From: Chloroflexota bacterium
Lineage (GTDB): Bacteria > Chloroflexota > Anaerolineae > Promineifilales > Promineifilaceae
Direction: 5' to 3'
DNA length: 64,000 nucleotides
Assembly (NCBI GenBank): GCA_014584575.1
Contig: JACTMP010000016.1
Location: forward strand, 56,672-120,671
In this document: one piece after another, positions 52,139-61,141 of the stretch
Position numbering within the stretch: position 1 is the first letter of the stretch
How the letters are laid out: every line of letters begins with the position of its first letter
Position numbers and translations under genes: made by a program
Notes under the pieces: model-generated
What the model was told of the DNA's origin: nothing
Database searches by the model: none
The model's input: only the letters and a program-made list of their open reading frames with translations

Positions 52139-54132
52139 GCTTTTTCCGGCAAGAGTAATGTGGGCACGGTCACGGCCGTGTCCCCACCCACATTCCCCGC
52201 TCTATCCCGACCCTGCAAGATAAAGGTGTATTCGTGAAACGGCTCGCTTGCATAGACGGCCGTCGTTTGCGTCGTATCTGTTAACCACGGCTGTGGCGGG
52301 GCGCCGTCCACCGACACATACAGGTCATAATTGAGCAAACCGCTGCCATCGTCCACGCCGCTCCAGGAGAGGTAGATGGTGTATTCGGCAAAGGGGGGCG
52401 CATGGAAGGTGAGCACGGGCGGCAGGGTGTCTTGTTCAATCAGCAGGTACGGCCGTCCGCCAATGGCATATAAGGTGGGATCCCAGGGCGCATTCTGGTT
52501 GGTCGCCGCCGGTAAGGTCAGCGTAAAAACGCCATTCTGGGCAATAATGTTCTGGGTATTCCCGTCCGGGGTGATGAGCAGCCCTTCGCCGGATTGGTTG
52601 GTGGTGGGCACGACGGCCGTTTCTGCCTGCCCAAACCGCGCCCACATACCCAACACCCGCGATTGGGTCGCCGGTTGGTAAAAAGCAATCCACTCCTGTG
52701 GCCCATTGGCTGGGTCGCTGCCGCCGGGGCGCAGCCGCCACAGCGGCTCTACATCCGTAAAATAGTCAGTCAACACCCGGTAGGCGTCAAAATTGGGACG
52801 CGGCGTTTCCGGGTTTGGGTGCTGCCGGAAACAGACGGCATCGGGGGGGTTGCGGAATAGACCGTTGGCGTCGCCCGCGCAGGGGAAATTGGTGCCGGGG
52901 ATGTTGCCGTTGGCGTCACATAGTTCGCCGTTATGGGGCGGAAAATCGGTGCCCGCGGGTTGGTTGCCACAGGCATCATAGAGTTGGAAATGGAAAATGC
53001 CCTCCGCCCCGGCAAAGGTGGCAAACAGCGCCGACTGGATCACATAGTCCGCCTGTTCACTCATGGTGGCGCGAAAGGCGCTGTGTGGATCCCAGACTGG
53101 GCCAGGGTAATCGTTCCAGGCCACGACGCCGTTTTCATTGAGCCAGATAGGTTTATCCAGCCCACGCACCGTCAGCGTGTTACGGGCGCGCCAGACGTGG
53201 TACCAGGAGTTCCAGGCGTAAAAGTAGCTGTGCGTGGCCAGGATGTCATGAAAATAGTCGTAGGTTGCAGCTAAGGGATCAGCATCGTAAATTGCCATGA
53301 GGTCATTGTAAAAGTTGGGGTTGGCGACGGTGGTCAGGTTGATGTTAGACAGGCCGCCAAAAATGACCTGGGCCTCCGGGTCGGTGTGTTTAATGGTAAG
53401 GTAGGCCACTTTGAGCAGGCGGGCATAATCGGCTACAGTGCCATCCCAGAAGAAAACGTAATCCTGCTCGTTCCAGACTTCCCAATGGGTGACGCCCGCG
53501 CCAGCCGGCCAGCTATTTTGCTGCGCCAGAACGCCGCCTGGTTTGTAGCGGTTGACGGCTAAAGAGACAAAACGCGCCCAACGGTTGTTGGGATTAATGT
53601 TTTTGCCGGGGCCGGGGATGTCGGTACCATCGGTGAAAATGGGGTCAAATAGACCCACGGGGGTGGCGGTGTTGATCGCTTCCAGGGAAATGGGGGAGTG
53701 CCGCGTCGGTGATACGATCACGCGGCGGCTGCCCTCATTGTGGCGCAGGCTGGTGAGATAGAAAGGGGGGGTGCCTAATAAGATGGCATCTGTTTTGAAG
53801 CCATACGTCACGTCGCCTTGCACGGCCGTGTCCACTGCACCCCAGACGAAGTTGCCTTCACTCTGCTCAATGTTGAACCAATACATCGGCCAGCGATTCC
53901 AGGCTGCGCCGGTCGCCTGACCGTTTAGGAACTTTTGTTCATCGGCTGGCTCTTCGGCCGAAGTGATGAAATTGACGCCGTAAACGGGTTGGGTGCTGGT
54001 ATTGTCCGCCGGGGATACTGTGACTGATTTTGCCTGTGCGGAACCGTGCTGCCAGGCTGCCACCAGGGCAAACAGGCATAAAATTGCGGGGATGAAGAGG
54101 TACGGCCGTCGTTTATTCTCTCGCTTTTCCAT
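52114..54132 (-). CDS. Secreted glycosidase-like protein
   Basis: About 672 residues from the ATG ending at 54132 (GGAGG 5 nt upstream). N-terminal signal segment (YLFIPAILCLFALVAAW, then a cleavage-like QAKS). The main domain resembles clan-A TIM-barrel hydrolases: THWEVWNEQDYVFFWDGTVA holds the Asn-Glu acid/base, and KPIWLNENGVVAWNDY supplies a likely nucleophile Glu. A fibronectin/Ig-like module follows (YTIYLSWSGVDDGSGLLNYD), then the tail KAYLPHISR, similar to the end of the 6139-10128 protein. Substrate unknown. Confidence 0.78.
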   Translation of the reverse strand: MEKRENKRRPYLFIPAILCLFALVAAWQHGSAQAKSVTVSPADNTSTQPVYGVNFITSAEEPADEQKFLNGQATGAAWNRWPMYWFNIEQSEGNFVWGAVDTAVQGDVTYGFKTDAILLGTPPFYLTSLRHNEGSRRVIVSPTRHSPISLEAINTATPVGLFDPIFTDGTDIPGPGKNINPNNRWARFVSLAVNRYKPGGVLAQQNSWPAGAGVTHWEVWNEQDYVFFWDGTVADYARLLKVAYLTIKHTDPEAQVIFGGLSNINLTTVANPNFYNDLMAIYDADPLAATYDYFHDILATHSYFYAWNSWYHVWRARNTLTVRGLDKPIWLNENGVVAWNDYPGPVWDPHSAFRATMSEQADYVIQSALFATFAGAEGIFHFQLYDACGNQPAGTDFPPHNGELCDANGNIPGTNFPCAGDANGLFRNPPDAVCFRQHPNPETPRPNFDAYRVLTDYFTDVEPLWRLRPGGSDPANGPQEWIAFYQPATQSRVLGMWARFGQAETAVVPTTNQSGEGLLITPDGNTQNIIAQNGVFTLTLPAATNQNAPWDPTLYAIGGRPYLLIEQDTLPPVLTFHAPPFAEYTIYLSWSGVDDGSGLLNYDLYVSVDGAPPQPWLTDTTQTTAVYASEPFHEYTFILQGRDRAGNVGGDTAVTVPTLLLPEKAYLPHISR

Positions 54133-54246
54133 AACAACCTCCATCATCAGATGAACAACCTGCATCGTCAGATGCGCCCTACCATACCCCATTCACCGTC
54201 TGGCTCAATAGGCTTTTCACCGCCCCTTCACCGCTCCTGAAACCCG

Positions 54247-54285
54247 AAGTCCGATTACCGATAACCGATTACGGATTACGAATCC
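54247..54285. repeat. Family B repeat
   Basis: GAAGTCCGATTACCGATAAC units facing CGATTACGGATTACG units. It overlaps the 3' end of the tetR gene. Confidence 0.8.
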
Positions 54286-54944
54286 GCTGAGGCATAACGC
54301 AGCCCAGAAATCAGGGTGCGCAGGCCGGCACTGATGCGTTCCAGGGTGAAGCCGCGATTGGTTTTTTGAAATTGAAAAAAATCCACCTTCAGGGGCGAGA
54401 GCAAGGCATCTGCCAGATAATCGGTGTCCAGGTCTGGTGAGATTTCCCCGGTATTGGCGGCAGCCCGCAGCAGGGCGCTGACAGTCATATGCTGCCAGAA
54501 GTGGGGCAGTTGCAGGCGGGTGTTATCTAGTGGCAGCAGCCCTTCACGCTGCACTTCGCACAGCAGCGGCGAGTGGGTATCGGTGAAATAAACCAGGGCA
54601 TCCATGAACTGCTGTAGCTGCTCCAGCTTTGGCATCCCGGCGATATTCATCTGCTGCATCCGCGCCAACATACCATTCTGAAAATCGGCCATTTGTGTAT
54701 CCAGCAGCGCCAGGCACAGCTCCCCCTTGTTGGCAAAACGGCGGTAGAGGGTGCCTTTGCCCACACCGGCAGCCAGAGCAATATCGGCCATATTGACGTT
54801 GGCTACGCCATGTTGGGCAAAGAGGTGTTCGGCTGTTTGCAGAATTTTGTACCGGTTGGCGGCAGCGTCACGGCGTTCGGTACGGCCGTCGTCTTCATTC
54901 GGATGTATTTCGCCGATCAATATAGGTTCGTCATTGCTGGTCAT
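54276..54944 (-). CDS. TetR-family repressor
   Basis: 222 residues. The TetR DNA-binding helices read RYKILQTAEHLFAQHGVANV and NMADIALAAGVGKGTLYRRF followed by ANKGEL. The C-terminal part is a helical ligand-binding domain, with a DTDYLADALLSPLKV segment. It lies head to head with yceI, and the intergenic space carries two matching palindromes. It therefore probably represses yceI and itself. The last residues are encoded by a family B repeat. Confidence 0.92.
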   Translation of the reverse strand: MTSNDEPILIGEIHPNEDDGRTERRDAAANRYKILQTAEHLFAQHGVANVNMADIALAAGVGKGTLYRRFANKGELCLALLDTQMADFQNGMLARMQQMNIAGMPKLEQLQQFMDALVYFTDTHSPLLCEVQREGLLPLDNTRLQLPHFWQHMTVSALLRAAANTGEISPDLDTDYLADALLSPLKVDFFQFQKTNRGFTLERISAGLRTLISGLRYASADS

Positions 54945-54989
54945 ATCACACCATTACCTGTCCATAAGTACAGTTCATTTACTCATTAG

Positions 54990-55018
54990 TTGACAAGTGG
55001 ACTCAAGTCCGGTAACAT
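54990..55018 (+). promoter_or_regulatory. yceI promoter with embedded operator
   Basis: TTGACA (54990-54995), 17-nt spacer, TAACAT (55013-55018). The first operator (54999-55010) lies within the spacer, so a bound repressor would block polymerase. Confidence 0.7.
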
Positions 55019-55044
55019 CTTAGCACACAAGCGGACTTTAGTCC
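54999..55044. promoter_or_regulatory. Paired TetR operators
   Basis: GGACTCAAGTCC at 54999-55010 and GGACTTTAGTCC at 55033-55044. Each is a dyad with GGACT/AGTCC arms. The wider 17-bp blocks around them are reverse complements with one mismatch. Centre spacing is 34 bp. Confidence 0.75.
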
Positions 55045-55088
55045 ACTTAAAAACTCAACAAATGACCAAGATAGAAGGAGATTATACA

Positions 55089-55634
55089 ATGACTTGGCAA
55101 ATTGATTCAGTCCATTCCCACATTTATTTCACGGCGCGGCATATGATGATTTCAAAAGTGCGCGGCCAATTTGAATCTTTCAGCGGTACAGTGAGCTTTG
55201 ACGAAGAAAACCCTACCCGCACAACAGTGGATATCGAAATTGAGGTAAACAGCCTGAATACCAAAGACGAACAGCGCGATGGTCACTTGCGTTCAGGCGA
55301 CTTCTTTGACGCGGCCAATTACCCGGTGGCTCGCTTCCAAAGCACGCGGGTGGAGCAAATTGACGAGAACACCGGCAAACTCTATGGTAACCTGACCATT
55401 CGCGGCGTCAGCAAACCGGTCGTTTTAGATGTAGAATATGCCGGGCAGGCTAAAAGCCCCTGGGGTCAGGTGAGCGCCGGTTTTTCCGCCAGCGCCTCCG
55501 TGAACCGCAAAGATTGGGGGCTGAACTGGAACCAGGCTTTGGAAACCGGCGGCGTCCTGGTCGGTGACAAAATTCAGCTTGAAATTGAACTGGAACTGGT
55601 GAAAGTGGTCGAAGCCGAAGCGGTACCAGCTTAA
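55089..55634 (+). CDS. YceI-family polyisoprenoid-binding-type protein
   Basis: 181 residues from ATG 55089 (AAGGAG 8 nt upstream). The frame upstream of this is untranslated leader. YceI proteins form a lipocalin-like barrel that binds isoprenoid or fatty-chain lipids: WQIDSVHSHIYFTARHMMIS, RTTVDIEIEVNSLNTKDEQR, DGHLRSGDFFDAANYPVARF and the late NRKDWGLNWNQALETGGVL. No signal peptide, so cytoplasmic. Control by the divergent TetR is supported by the operator in its promoter. Confidence 0.93.
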   Translation: MTWQIDSVHSHIYFTARHMMISKVRGQFESFSGTVSFDEENPTRTTVDIEIEVNSLNTKDEQRDGHLRSGDFFDAANYPVARFQSTRVEQIDENTGKLYGNLTIRGVSKPVVLDVEYAGQAKSPWGQVSAGFSASASVNRKDWGLNWNQALETGGVLVGDKIQLEIELELVKVVEAEAVPA

Positions 55635-55637
55635 CCT

Positions 55638-55675
55638 GAAGACCCTAAGGGTTTGGGATAACCCTTAGGGTCTTC
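55638..55675. repeat. 16-bp inverted repeat between yceI and catE-like genes
   Basis: GAAGACCCTAAGGGTT (55638-55653) / AACCCTTAGGGTCTTC (55660-55675), perfect stem, 6-nt loop. No T tract, but a stem of this length could still attenuate transcription into the downstream gene. Confidence 0.75.
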
Positions 55676-55684
55676 ACAGTAACC

Positions 55685-56554
55685 ATGAACATTCACCCAG
55701 ACACAAAAATTGGTGCAGTCCATCTGACGGTCTCAGACTTTGGCCGGTCGCTGCCTTATTACCAGCATAACATTGGCCTGAAGCTGCACCGGCTCGAAGG
55801 AGATGTGGCCTACCTGGGCGCCGGCGGGCGGGATTTGCTGGCGCTGAAAGAACTTCGGTCGGCCCTGTACCCGCAGCGCGTCACTGGCCTCTATCACTTT
55901 GCCATCCTCGTCCCCTCGCGGCTAGAACTGGCGCTGACGCTCAAACATCTGATTGAGACGGAGACGCGCATTGGTGGCGCGTCTGACCATCTGGTAAGCG
56001 AGGCGCTCTATCTGTCTGACCCGGACGGCAATGGCATCGAGATTTACCGTGACCGGCCTCGCCATGAATGGCCTTTGCTTGGTGGGCAGATACAGATGGA
56101 CACAAAGCAATTTGATGTGGAAAGTGTACTGGGTGAACTACACGGCCTTACCGTTCACGGCCGTGACCTGACCTGGAACGGCCTGCACCCGGATACCACC
56201 ATCGGCCATATCCATTTGCACGTCTCTCATTTGCCGGAGGCGGAAGCGTTTTACACGCAGGTGCTTGGTTTTGATCTGATCATGCACTATGGCCCCAGCG
56301 CCGCTTTTGTGTCGGCGGGTGGCTACCACCACCACATTGGCCTGAACACGTGGGCCGGCGTCGGTGCGCCACCGCCCCCACCGGGATCGGTGGGGCTGGA
56401 CTGGTATGAGATTGTACTGCCAGATGAGGAGGCGTTGGCGGCTACGGCCGTGCGCCTGCAAAACGCCCACATCCCTACCGAACAACACGATAACGGTCTC
56501 TTCCTGCGCGACCCGGCGCAAAATGGCATTGTCTTGCGGAAAATGGGAGATTAG
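55685..56554 (+). CDS. Glyoxalase-fold dioxygenase, CatE-like
   Basis: 289 residues with two glyoxalase/bleomycin-resistance modules. The first has TKIGAVHLTVSDFGRSLPYY and SDPDGNGIEIYRD, the second TIGHIHLHVSHLPEAEAFYT and LRDPAQNGIVLR. The His and Glu residues in IGAVHL, GLYHFAI, GNGIEIY and IGHIHLHV could ligate a metal. The layout matches catechol-2,3-dioxygenase CatE-like proteins. Located 50 nt after yceI, possibly in the same TetR-controlled unit. This suggests a response to aromatic or quinone stress, which is inference. Confidence 0.87.
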   Translation: MNIHPDTKIGAVHLTVSDFGRSLPYYQHNIGLKLHRLEGDVAYLGAGGRDLLALKELRSALYPQRVTGLYHFAILVPSRLELALTLKHLIETETRIGGASDHLVSEALYLSDPDGNGIEIYRDRPRHEWPLLGGQIQMDTKQFDVESVLGELHGLTVHGRDLTWNGLHPDTTIGHIHLHVSHLPEAEAFYTQVLGFDLIMHYGPSAAFVSAGGYHHHIGLNTWAGVGAPPPPPGSVGLDWYEIVLPDEEALAATAVRLQNAHIPTEQHDNGLFLRDPAQNGIVLRKMGD

Positions 56555-56682
56555 CAAGTAGCCGCCGCTTTAGTGGTTTCGTTAATCCTTCGTAAAATGT
56601 AACCAACTTTACACCCCAATTCGGTGAATCTCCGCTGCAACTTGGATATAATCGCGTCCGCTTGGTGAGCCATAATCCATGA

Positions 56683-56716
56683 TCGGTTCATGGATTACAG
56701 GCTTCGGATTACGATT
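56683..56716. repeat. Family B repeat upstream of dnaG
   Basis: Degenerate CATGATCGGTTCATGGATTA and CGGATTACGATT units directly before the dnaG start. Confidence 0.6.
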
Positions 56717-56722
56717 CAGCCA

Positions 56723-58708
56723 ATGGACGTTACACAGGAAATTAAAAGCCGATTGGACATCGTAGATATTGTCTCTGAGACCGTGACGCTGCGGAAATCA
56801 GGACGAAATTACGCTGGCTTTTGCCCCTTCCACGCCAACAGTCGCACCCCCGCTTTTTTTGTCTTCCCCGAAACCCAAACCTGGCGCTGTTTTGGCGCCT
56901 GCGCCGAAGGCGGCGATGTGTTCTCCTTTGTGATGAAACGGCAGGGGTGGGAGTTCAAAGAAACGCTGGAAGCTCTGGCACAGCGGGCGGGCGTGGAGCT
57001 GCACGAATACACCCCCGAAGAGAAAAAACGGCGCACCCATGCCGATAAACTGACCGATTTGCTGGGCGCAGCCGCCGACTATTTCCACCAGCTATTCCTC
57101 CATGCACCCCAGGCAGAAGGAGCGCGACTGTATGTCAACGGCCGTATCCTCACCGATACCACCATCGCCGCCTTCAAACTGGGATATGCCCTCGACTCCT
57201 GGGACGCCTGCCGCACCCACTTCAACGCCCAGGGTTATAGTGACCAGGAATTGGTGGAGGCCGGGTTGCTAAGCGAAAACCCCGAAAAAGGGTCACGCTA
57301 TGACCGGTTTCGGGGGCGGTTGATGATACCGATTCGGGACGTGGACGGCCGTACCGTTGGTTTTGGCGCCCGCACCCTGGACAAAGACGGCCTGCCCAAA
57401 TACCTCAACTCCCCACAAACCCTGGTCTTCGACAAAAGCCACCTGCTCTTTGGGCTGGACATGGGCAAGCGAGACATCCGCGAGGCGCGGCAGGCGGTGA
57501 TTGTAGAAGGGTACATGGATGTGATTCAGGCGTGGCAGGCCGGTTTCCGCAACGTGGTCGCCCAAATGGGCACGGCGCTGACAGAAGCCCAATTGCAGCA
57601 GTTGAAACGATACACCAAACGGTTTGTGCTGGCGCTGGACGCCGACGCCGCCGGTGCCAAAGCCACCCTACGCAGCCTGCAAGTGGCCCGGCAAACGCTC
57701 GACCGCGACACGGAAGTGCGGTTCGACGCCTACGGTCTGGTGCAGCATGAAGGGCGGTTGCAGGCGGACATTCGCATTGTCACCCTGCCAGAAGGGGAAG
57801 ACCCGGACAGCATCATCCGCGCCAACGCGGCGCGTTGGCCACAGTTAGTGGCCCAGGCGCAGCCAGTGGTAGCCTACGTGATTGGCGTGGCTACCCAAGA
57901 TTTGGATATACGTGATGCCAAGGCAAAAACGGCCGTCGCCCAACAAATCATCCCGCTCATCAAAGATATTGCCGACCCGATTGAGCGCGACCATTACTGG
58001 CAAGAGTTGGCGCGGGCGCTGCGCGTGGACGAACGCGCCCTGCGCCAGACGCGCCTGCCGGATACGGCCCGCCCGGCTGCCGCCACACAACCGACTAAAC
58101 CGGCTACCACCCAAAAGAATGGTGGCACGGCCGTGCCTCGCCCCACTTCCGGCCAGGTGCATGGCAGCGGGATGCGCCAGGCGCATTATTTAAGCCAATG
58201 TTTACGCCATCCCTACCTGCTGCAACAGGTGAATGAACGATTGGCGCAATGTGGGCAAACGGCCGTGACCGAGAAAGATTTCCTCAATCCCGAAGACCGG
58301 GCCATCATGCAACTGTTACCCCGCTGGTTGCAATCCAGCGGCGGCGTTTACCGGCAGGCGGTTGTCACGATTGACGAATTGTGGGATATTTTGGACGATT
58401 CACCAACAGCGCCCCTGACCCGTCGGGCAGAGTATCTATTCTCCCTCCCGGCAGCGCCTGATGTGGAAATGGAGCGTCTGGCTGATCAACTCATGTTATC
58501 TGTGTTAGATTGGCGTCTGGAGAAAACACGCGAACTGGTGAATGAAGTGGAACAGTATTATAAAGAAGCGCAAATTGAAAATGATGCGGAAGCGGTAGAA
58601 GTGTACCAGCAGCTCAAACGGGAACTGCCTGTTGTGGTTTGGCAGTTAAACAAAGCCCGCAACGCCATGTCCGGGGCCAACCGGCGGCGGGCGGCTGATA
58701 ATATGTGA
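56723..58708 (+). CDS. dnaG: DNA primase
   Basis: 661 residues from ATG 56723. The N-terminal zinc-binding CHC2 domain reads CPFHANSRTPAFFVFPETQ with WRCFGAC, giving the Cys-His-Cys-Cys set. The catalytic core has RFRGRLMIPIRDVDGRTVGF. The TOPRIM domain has VIVEGYMDVIQAW and FVLALDADAAGAKATLRSL. A helical C-terminal domain for helicase contact follows. It synthesises RNA primers for replication. The rpoD gene follows after a family A repeat, a common macromolecular-synthesis arrangement. Confidence 0.97.
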   Translation: MDVTQEIKSRLDIVDIVSETVTLRKSGRNYAGFCPFHANSRTPAFFVFPETQTWRCFGACAEGGDVFSFVMKRQGWEFKETLEALAQRAGVELHEYTPEEKKRRTHADKLTDLLGAAADYFHQLFLHAPQAEGARLYVNGRILTDTTIAAFKLGYALDSWDACRTHFNAQGYSDQELVEAGLLSENPEKGSRYDRFRGRLMIPIRDVDGRTVGFGARTLDKDGLPKYLNSPQTLVFDKSHLLFGLDMGKRDIREARQAVIVEGYMDVIQAWQAGFRNVVAQMGTALTEAQLQQLKRYTKRFVLALDADAAGAKATLRSLQVARQTLDRDTEVRFDAYGLVQHEGRLQADIRIVTLPEGEDPDSIIRANAARWPQLVAQAQPVVAYVIGVATQDLDIRDAKAKTAVAQQIIPLIKDIADPIERDHYWQELARALRVDERALRQTRLPDTARPAAATQPTKPATTQKNGGTAVPRPTSGQVHGSGMRQAHYLSQCLRHPYLLQQVNERLAQCGQTAVTEKDFLNPEDRAIMQLLPRWLQSSGGVYRQAVVTIDELWDILDDSPTAPLTRRAEYLFSLPAAPDVEMERLADQLMLSVLDWRLEKTRELVNEVEQYYKEAQIENDAEAVEVYQQLKRELPVVVWQLNKARNAMSGANRRRAADNM

Positions 58709-58776
58709 GATTAAGAGATTGGGAGGTTAAGAGGTTAACACAATCTCCTGATCTCCCAATCTCCTGATCTCTAAAA
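58702..58776. repeat. Family A hairpin between dnaG and rpoD
   Basis: GTGAGATTAAGAGATTGGGA-type units face CAATCTCCTGATCTCCC-type units. The dnaG stop codon is at its left edge. The hairpin may set relative levels of the two genes. Confidence 0.85.
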
Positions 58777-58802
58777 CCGTAAACGATAGCCAGGAAATAA
58801 AC

Positions 58803-60500
58803 ATGAGTGAGTTGTCGCCTGAACTGGAAAACGATGAATTTGAGGAAGACGATGTCTTTGAAGGCGAAGAAACGCTGGACATTGAGGCGTTGGTCAAAAA
58901 AGCGCGCCGCTCCCGCCAGATAAACGAGTCTGATGTCCAGGCTTTGCTGGCCACGGCCGACGAAGATCAGGCCGACAAGCTGTATGCCCGCCTGCAAAAG
59001 CTGGATGTGCGTGTCGTCAATGCCGAAGGTGAGGTGCTCAACGATCTGGGCGAGCCGTCTAATTTCCTTGATCTGGATGATGAAGACCTGCTGGCGGATG
59101 ATGGGGCGGATTATCTGGTCACGGCCGTAGAAGACGACCCCGTCCACACTTACCTCAAAGAAATCGGCCAGGTGCCGCTGCTGACTGCCGAACAAGAAAT
59201 CTGGCTCTCTACTCAACTAACCGCTGCCTCTGCCCTGGAAAACCTGAGCTTGAAGGCGGCCGAAGAAGGGGATGATTCCGAAGAAGAGGTGGACTTGCGG
59301 GCAATGATGTTGAATTACCGTCGCTTGCTGGAAAACGAGGCCACCGCCACAGAAGTCAGCGCCGCCATTCACGTTGCCCCACCAGAGATGCAGCCACTCA
59401 TTGCCGAAGCCAGTACGCTGCGGCGTGGCTGGCAGGAACAACAAACTTCCTACCTGCGTGACTACTTGAACCAGGGCATTTGGGGGCAAGACGACGCCTG
59501 GACAGAGCTGGCGCAGACCTGTTTTGCCATGTTCACGGCCGTGTACCTGCTACCCCCGGATATTACCCGGAAGATAGAGGATGCGGTGCGGCGTGACGGC
59601 CGTTTGCCCGACGAGGACACCGTTTACCAATGGCTCTCCGCCGACAAAGTGGGTCTCAAATACAACGAATACACCATCTATGATCTGGCCGAGGAAGCCA
59701 AAATCGCCCTGACCGGCGCGAACCTGCGCCTGGTGGTCAGTGTCGCCAAACGATACATGGGGCGCGGCATTCACCTGCTTGATCTGGTGCAAGAAGGTAA
59801 TGTGGGCCTGCTGCGCGCCGTGGAAAAATTTGACCACACCAAAGGCTTCAAGTTCAGCACCTACGCCACCTGGTGGATTCGCCAGGCCGTCAGCCGGGCC
59901 ATCGCCGACCAGGCTCGCACCATTCGCATCCCCGTGCATATGTTTGAGACGATCAACAAGATCATCAAGATGCAGCGCGACCTGGTGCAGCAATTGGGGC
60001 ACGAACCATCCGACGAAGAATTGGCGCTGGAACTCGACTTCCTCACCCCCGAAGAAACGGCCGCCATTAAAGACGCTCTGGCCAATGGCCTGCCTGTTGA
60101 TCCTGTGCTTAACCGCAAATGGCGGCAGGCCGTCGCTAAAATCCGGGAAATCAAACGCATTTCCATGGACCCCATGTCTCTGGAATCGCCGGTTGGCTCT
60201 GAAGACGCCACGGAAATGGGTGACTTCATCCCCGACGAAGCCGCGTTGGAGCCGGTAGACGCCGCTTCCAAAGAACTGCTGCGTGAGCAAATCCGGCAAG
60301 TTCTGGGCTACCTCAGCGAACGGGAGCGCGAGGTGCTGGAAATGCGCTTCGGCCTCAACGACGGCAAGGACCACACGCTGGAAGAGGTGGGCAAGGAATT
60401 TGGCGTCACCCGCGAGCGCATTCGCCAGATCGAGGCCAAAGCCCTGCGCAAACTACGCCACCCCAGCCGCAGCAAAGCCCTCCGCGACTACCTGTCGTAG
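58803..60500 (+). CDS. rpoD: Primary sigma factor (RpoD/SigA)
   Basis: 565 residues. Acidic N-terminal region 1.1-like, region 1.2 [20 protein letters not shown] and a non-conserved insert of about 150 residues. Region 2 holds [40 protein letters not shown] and [14 protein letters not shown]. Region 3 is followed by region 4, [20 protein letters not shown] and [20 protein letters not shown]. This is the housekeeping sigma factor that reads the -35/-10 promoters seen in the window. Downstream of dnaG. Confidence 0.96.
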   Translation: MSELSPELENDEFEEDDVFEGEETLDIEALVKKARRSRQINESDVQALLATADEDQADKLYARLQKLDVRVVNAEGEVLNDLGEPSNFLDLDDEDLLADDGADYLVTAVEDDPVHTYLKEIGQVPLLTAEQEIWLSTQLTAASALENLSLKAAEEGDDSEEEVDLRAMMLNYRRLLENEATATEVSAAIHVAPPEMQPLIAEASTLRRGWQEQQTSYLRDYLNQGIWGQDDAWTELAQTCFAMFTAVYLLPPDITRKIEDAVRRDGRLPDEDTVYQWLSADKVGLKYNEYTIYDLAEEAKIALTGANLRLVVSVAKRYMGRGIHLLDLVQEGNVGLLRAVEKFDHTKGFKFSTYATWWIRQAVSRAIADQARTIRIPVHMFETINKIIKMQRDLVQQLGHEPSDEELALELDFLTPEETAAIKDALANGLPVDPVLNRKWRQAVAKIREIKRISMDPMSLESPVGSEDATEMGDFIPDEAALEPVDAASKELLREQIRQVLGYLSEREREVLEMRFGLNDGKDHTLEEVGKEFGVTRERIRQIEAKALRKLRHPSRSKALRDYLS

Positions 60501-60521
60501 GGCGATTTTTCCAAATCGCCC
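60500..60521 (+). terminator. Hairpin after rpoD
   Basis: GGGCGATTT / AAATCGCCC, 9-bp perfect stem, TTCC loop, starting at the last base of the rpoD stop. No following T run, so termination is not certain. Confidence 0.5.
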
Positions 60522-60744
60522 CACCATACAAAAAACACGGCCGTTGCCCGCGTTATTCAACTCTCCACTCACCTGGGCGGTCAGTTGGTGGTACTGGCTG
60601 CTTCTGGCAGCGATGGTATGGCATAAGTGAGCCAGCCTTCGTCTGGTACGGCCGTTAATCCCACGCGCATCTACAACTAACCAAGCACCCACCAAAAGCC
60701 GCGCCAAAACCGGTCGGAAACGGGCCGGTGAGTGGCAAGCAGAT

Positions 60745-60981
60745 GCGGCACGGTCTGGAACACCGGCCACACCAAACCCGGAAGACCACACCGCAGCAGG
60801 GGGGCCGCTGCCCTGGGGTGGTATGCCAGGAAATGATGATGAACGAATGCGGGGGTACGGCCGTTGGCAAACAGGCTGGTGGCCGGCAAACACACGTGGC
60901 GCGGTGTGGAACACCGGCCACACCAAACCCGGAAGACCTTGCCGCAGCAAGGGCAACCAGGGAAGACCTTACCGCAGCAGG
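60745..60981. repeat. REP-like repeats, two copies in direct orientation
   Basis: Two copies of a unit (60748-60799 and 60897-60950) share GTCTGGAACACCGGCCACAC-like sequence, ACCAAACCCGGAAGACC and CCGCAGCA. A shorter third GGAAGACCTTACCGCAGCAG follows at 60960-60979. They belong to the same family as the units around the RAYT gene. No gene is apparent from 60522 to 61141: reading frames there only repeat the unit. Confidence 0.7.
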
Positions 60982-61141
60982 GTCGTTGGTTGCACCACCG
61001 GCCGTATCGTGGAAAGGCATGAAACTACCATACCGGGAAAATTGCTAACGGCCGTGCCGAAACAGGCGGAAAACAGGTTTGCATTTTGGTCTAAAGCTTG
61101 TCCGTAGCAAGGCGGAGACCTACCTGGTCACAGACCAATTC

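Noticed and set aside
54990..55088. N-terminal extension of the YceI protein from TTG 54990
   Set aside because: That codon is part of the -35 element TTGACA. The conserved YceI start and a strong Shine-Dalgarno are at 55089.
60453..61048. Several overlapping frames of 70-170 residues in the REP region
   Set aside because: Their peptides simply repeat the REP unit (GLVWPVF, SGFGVAGVP) in several frames and begin or end in rpoD, so no gene is supported.
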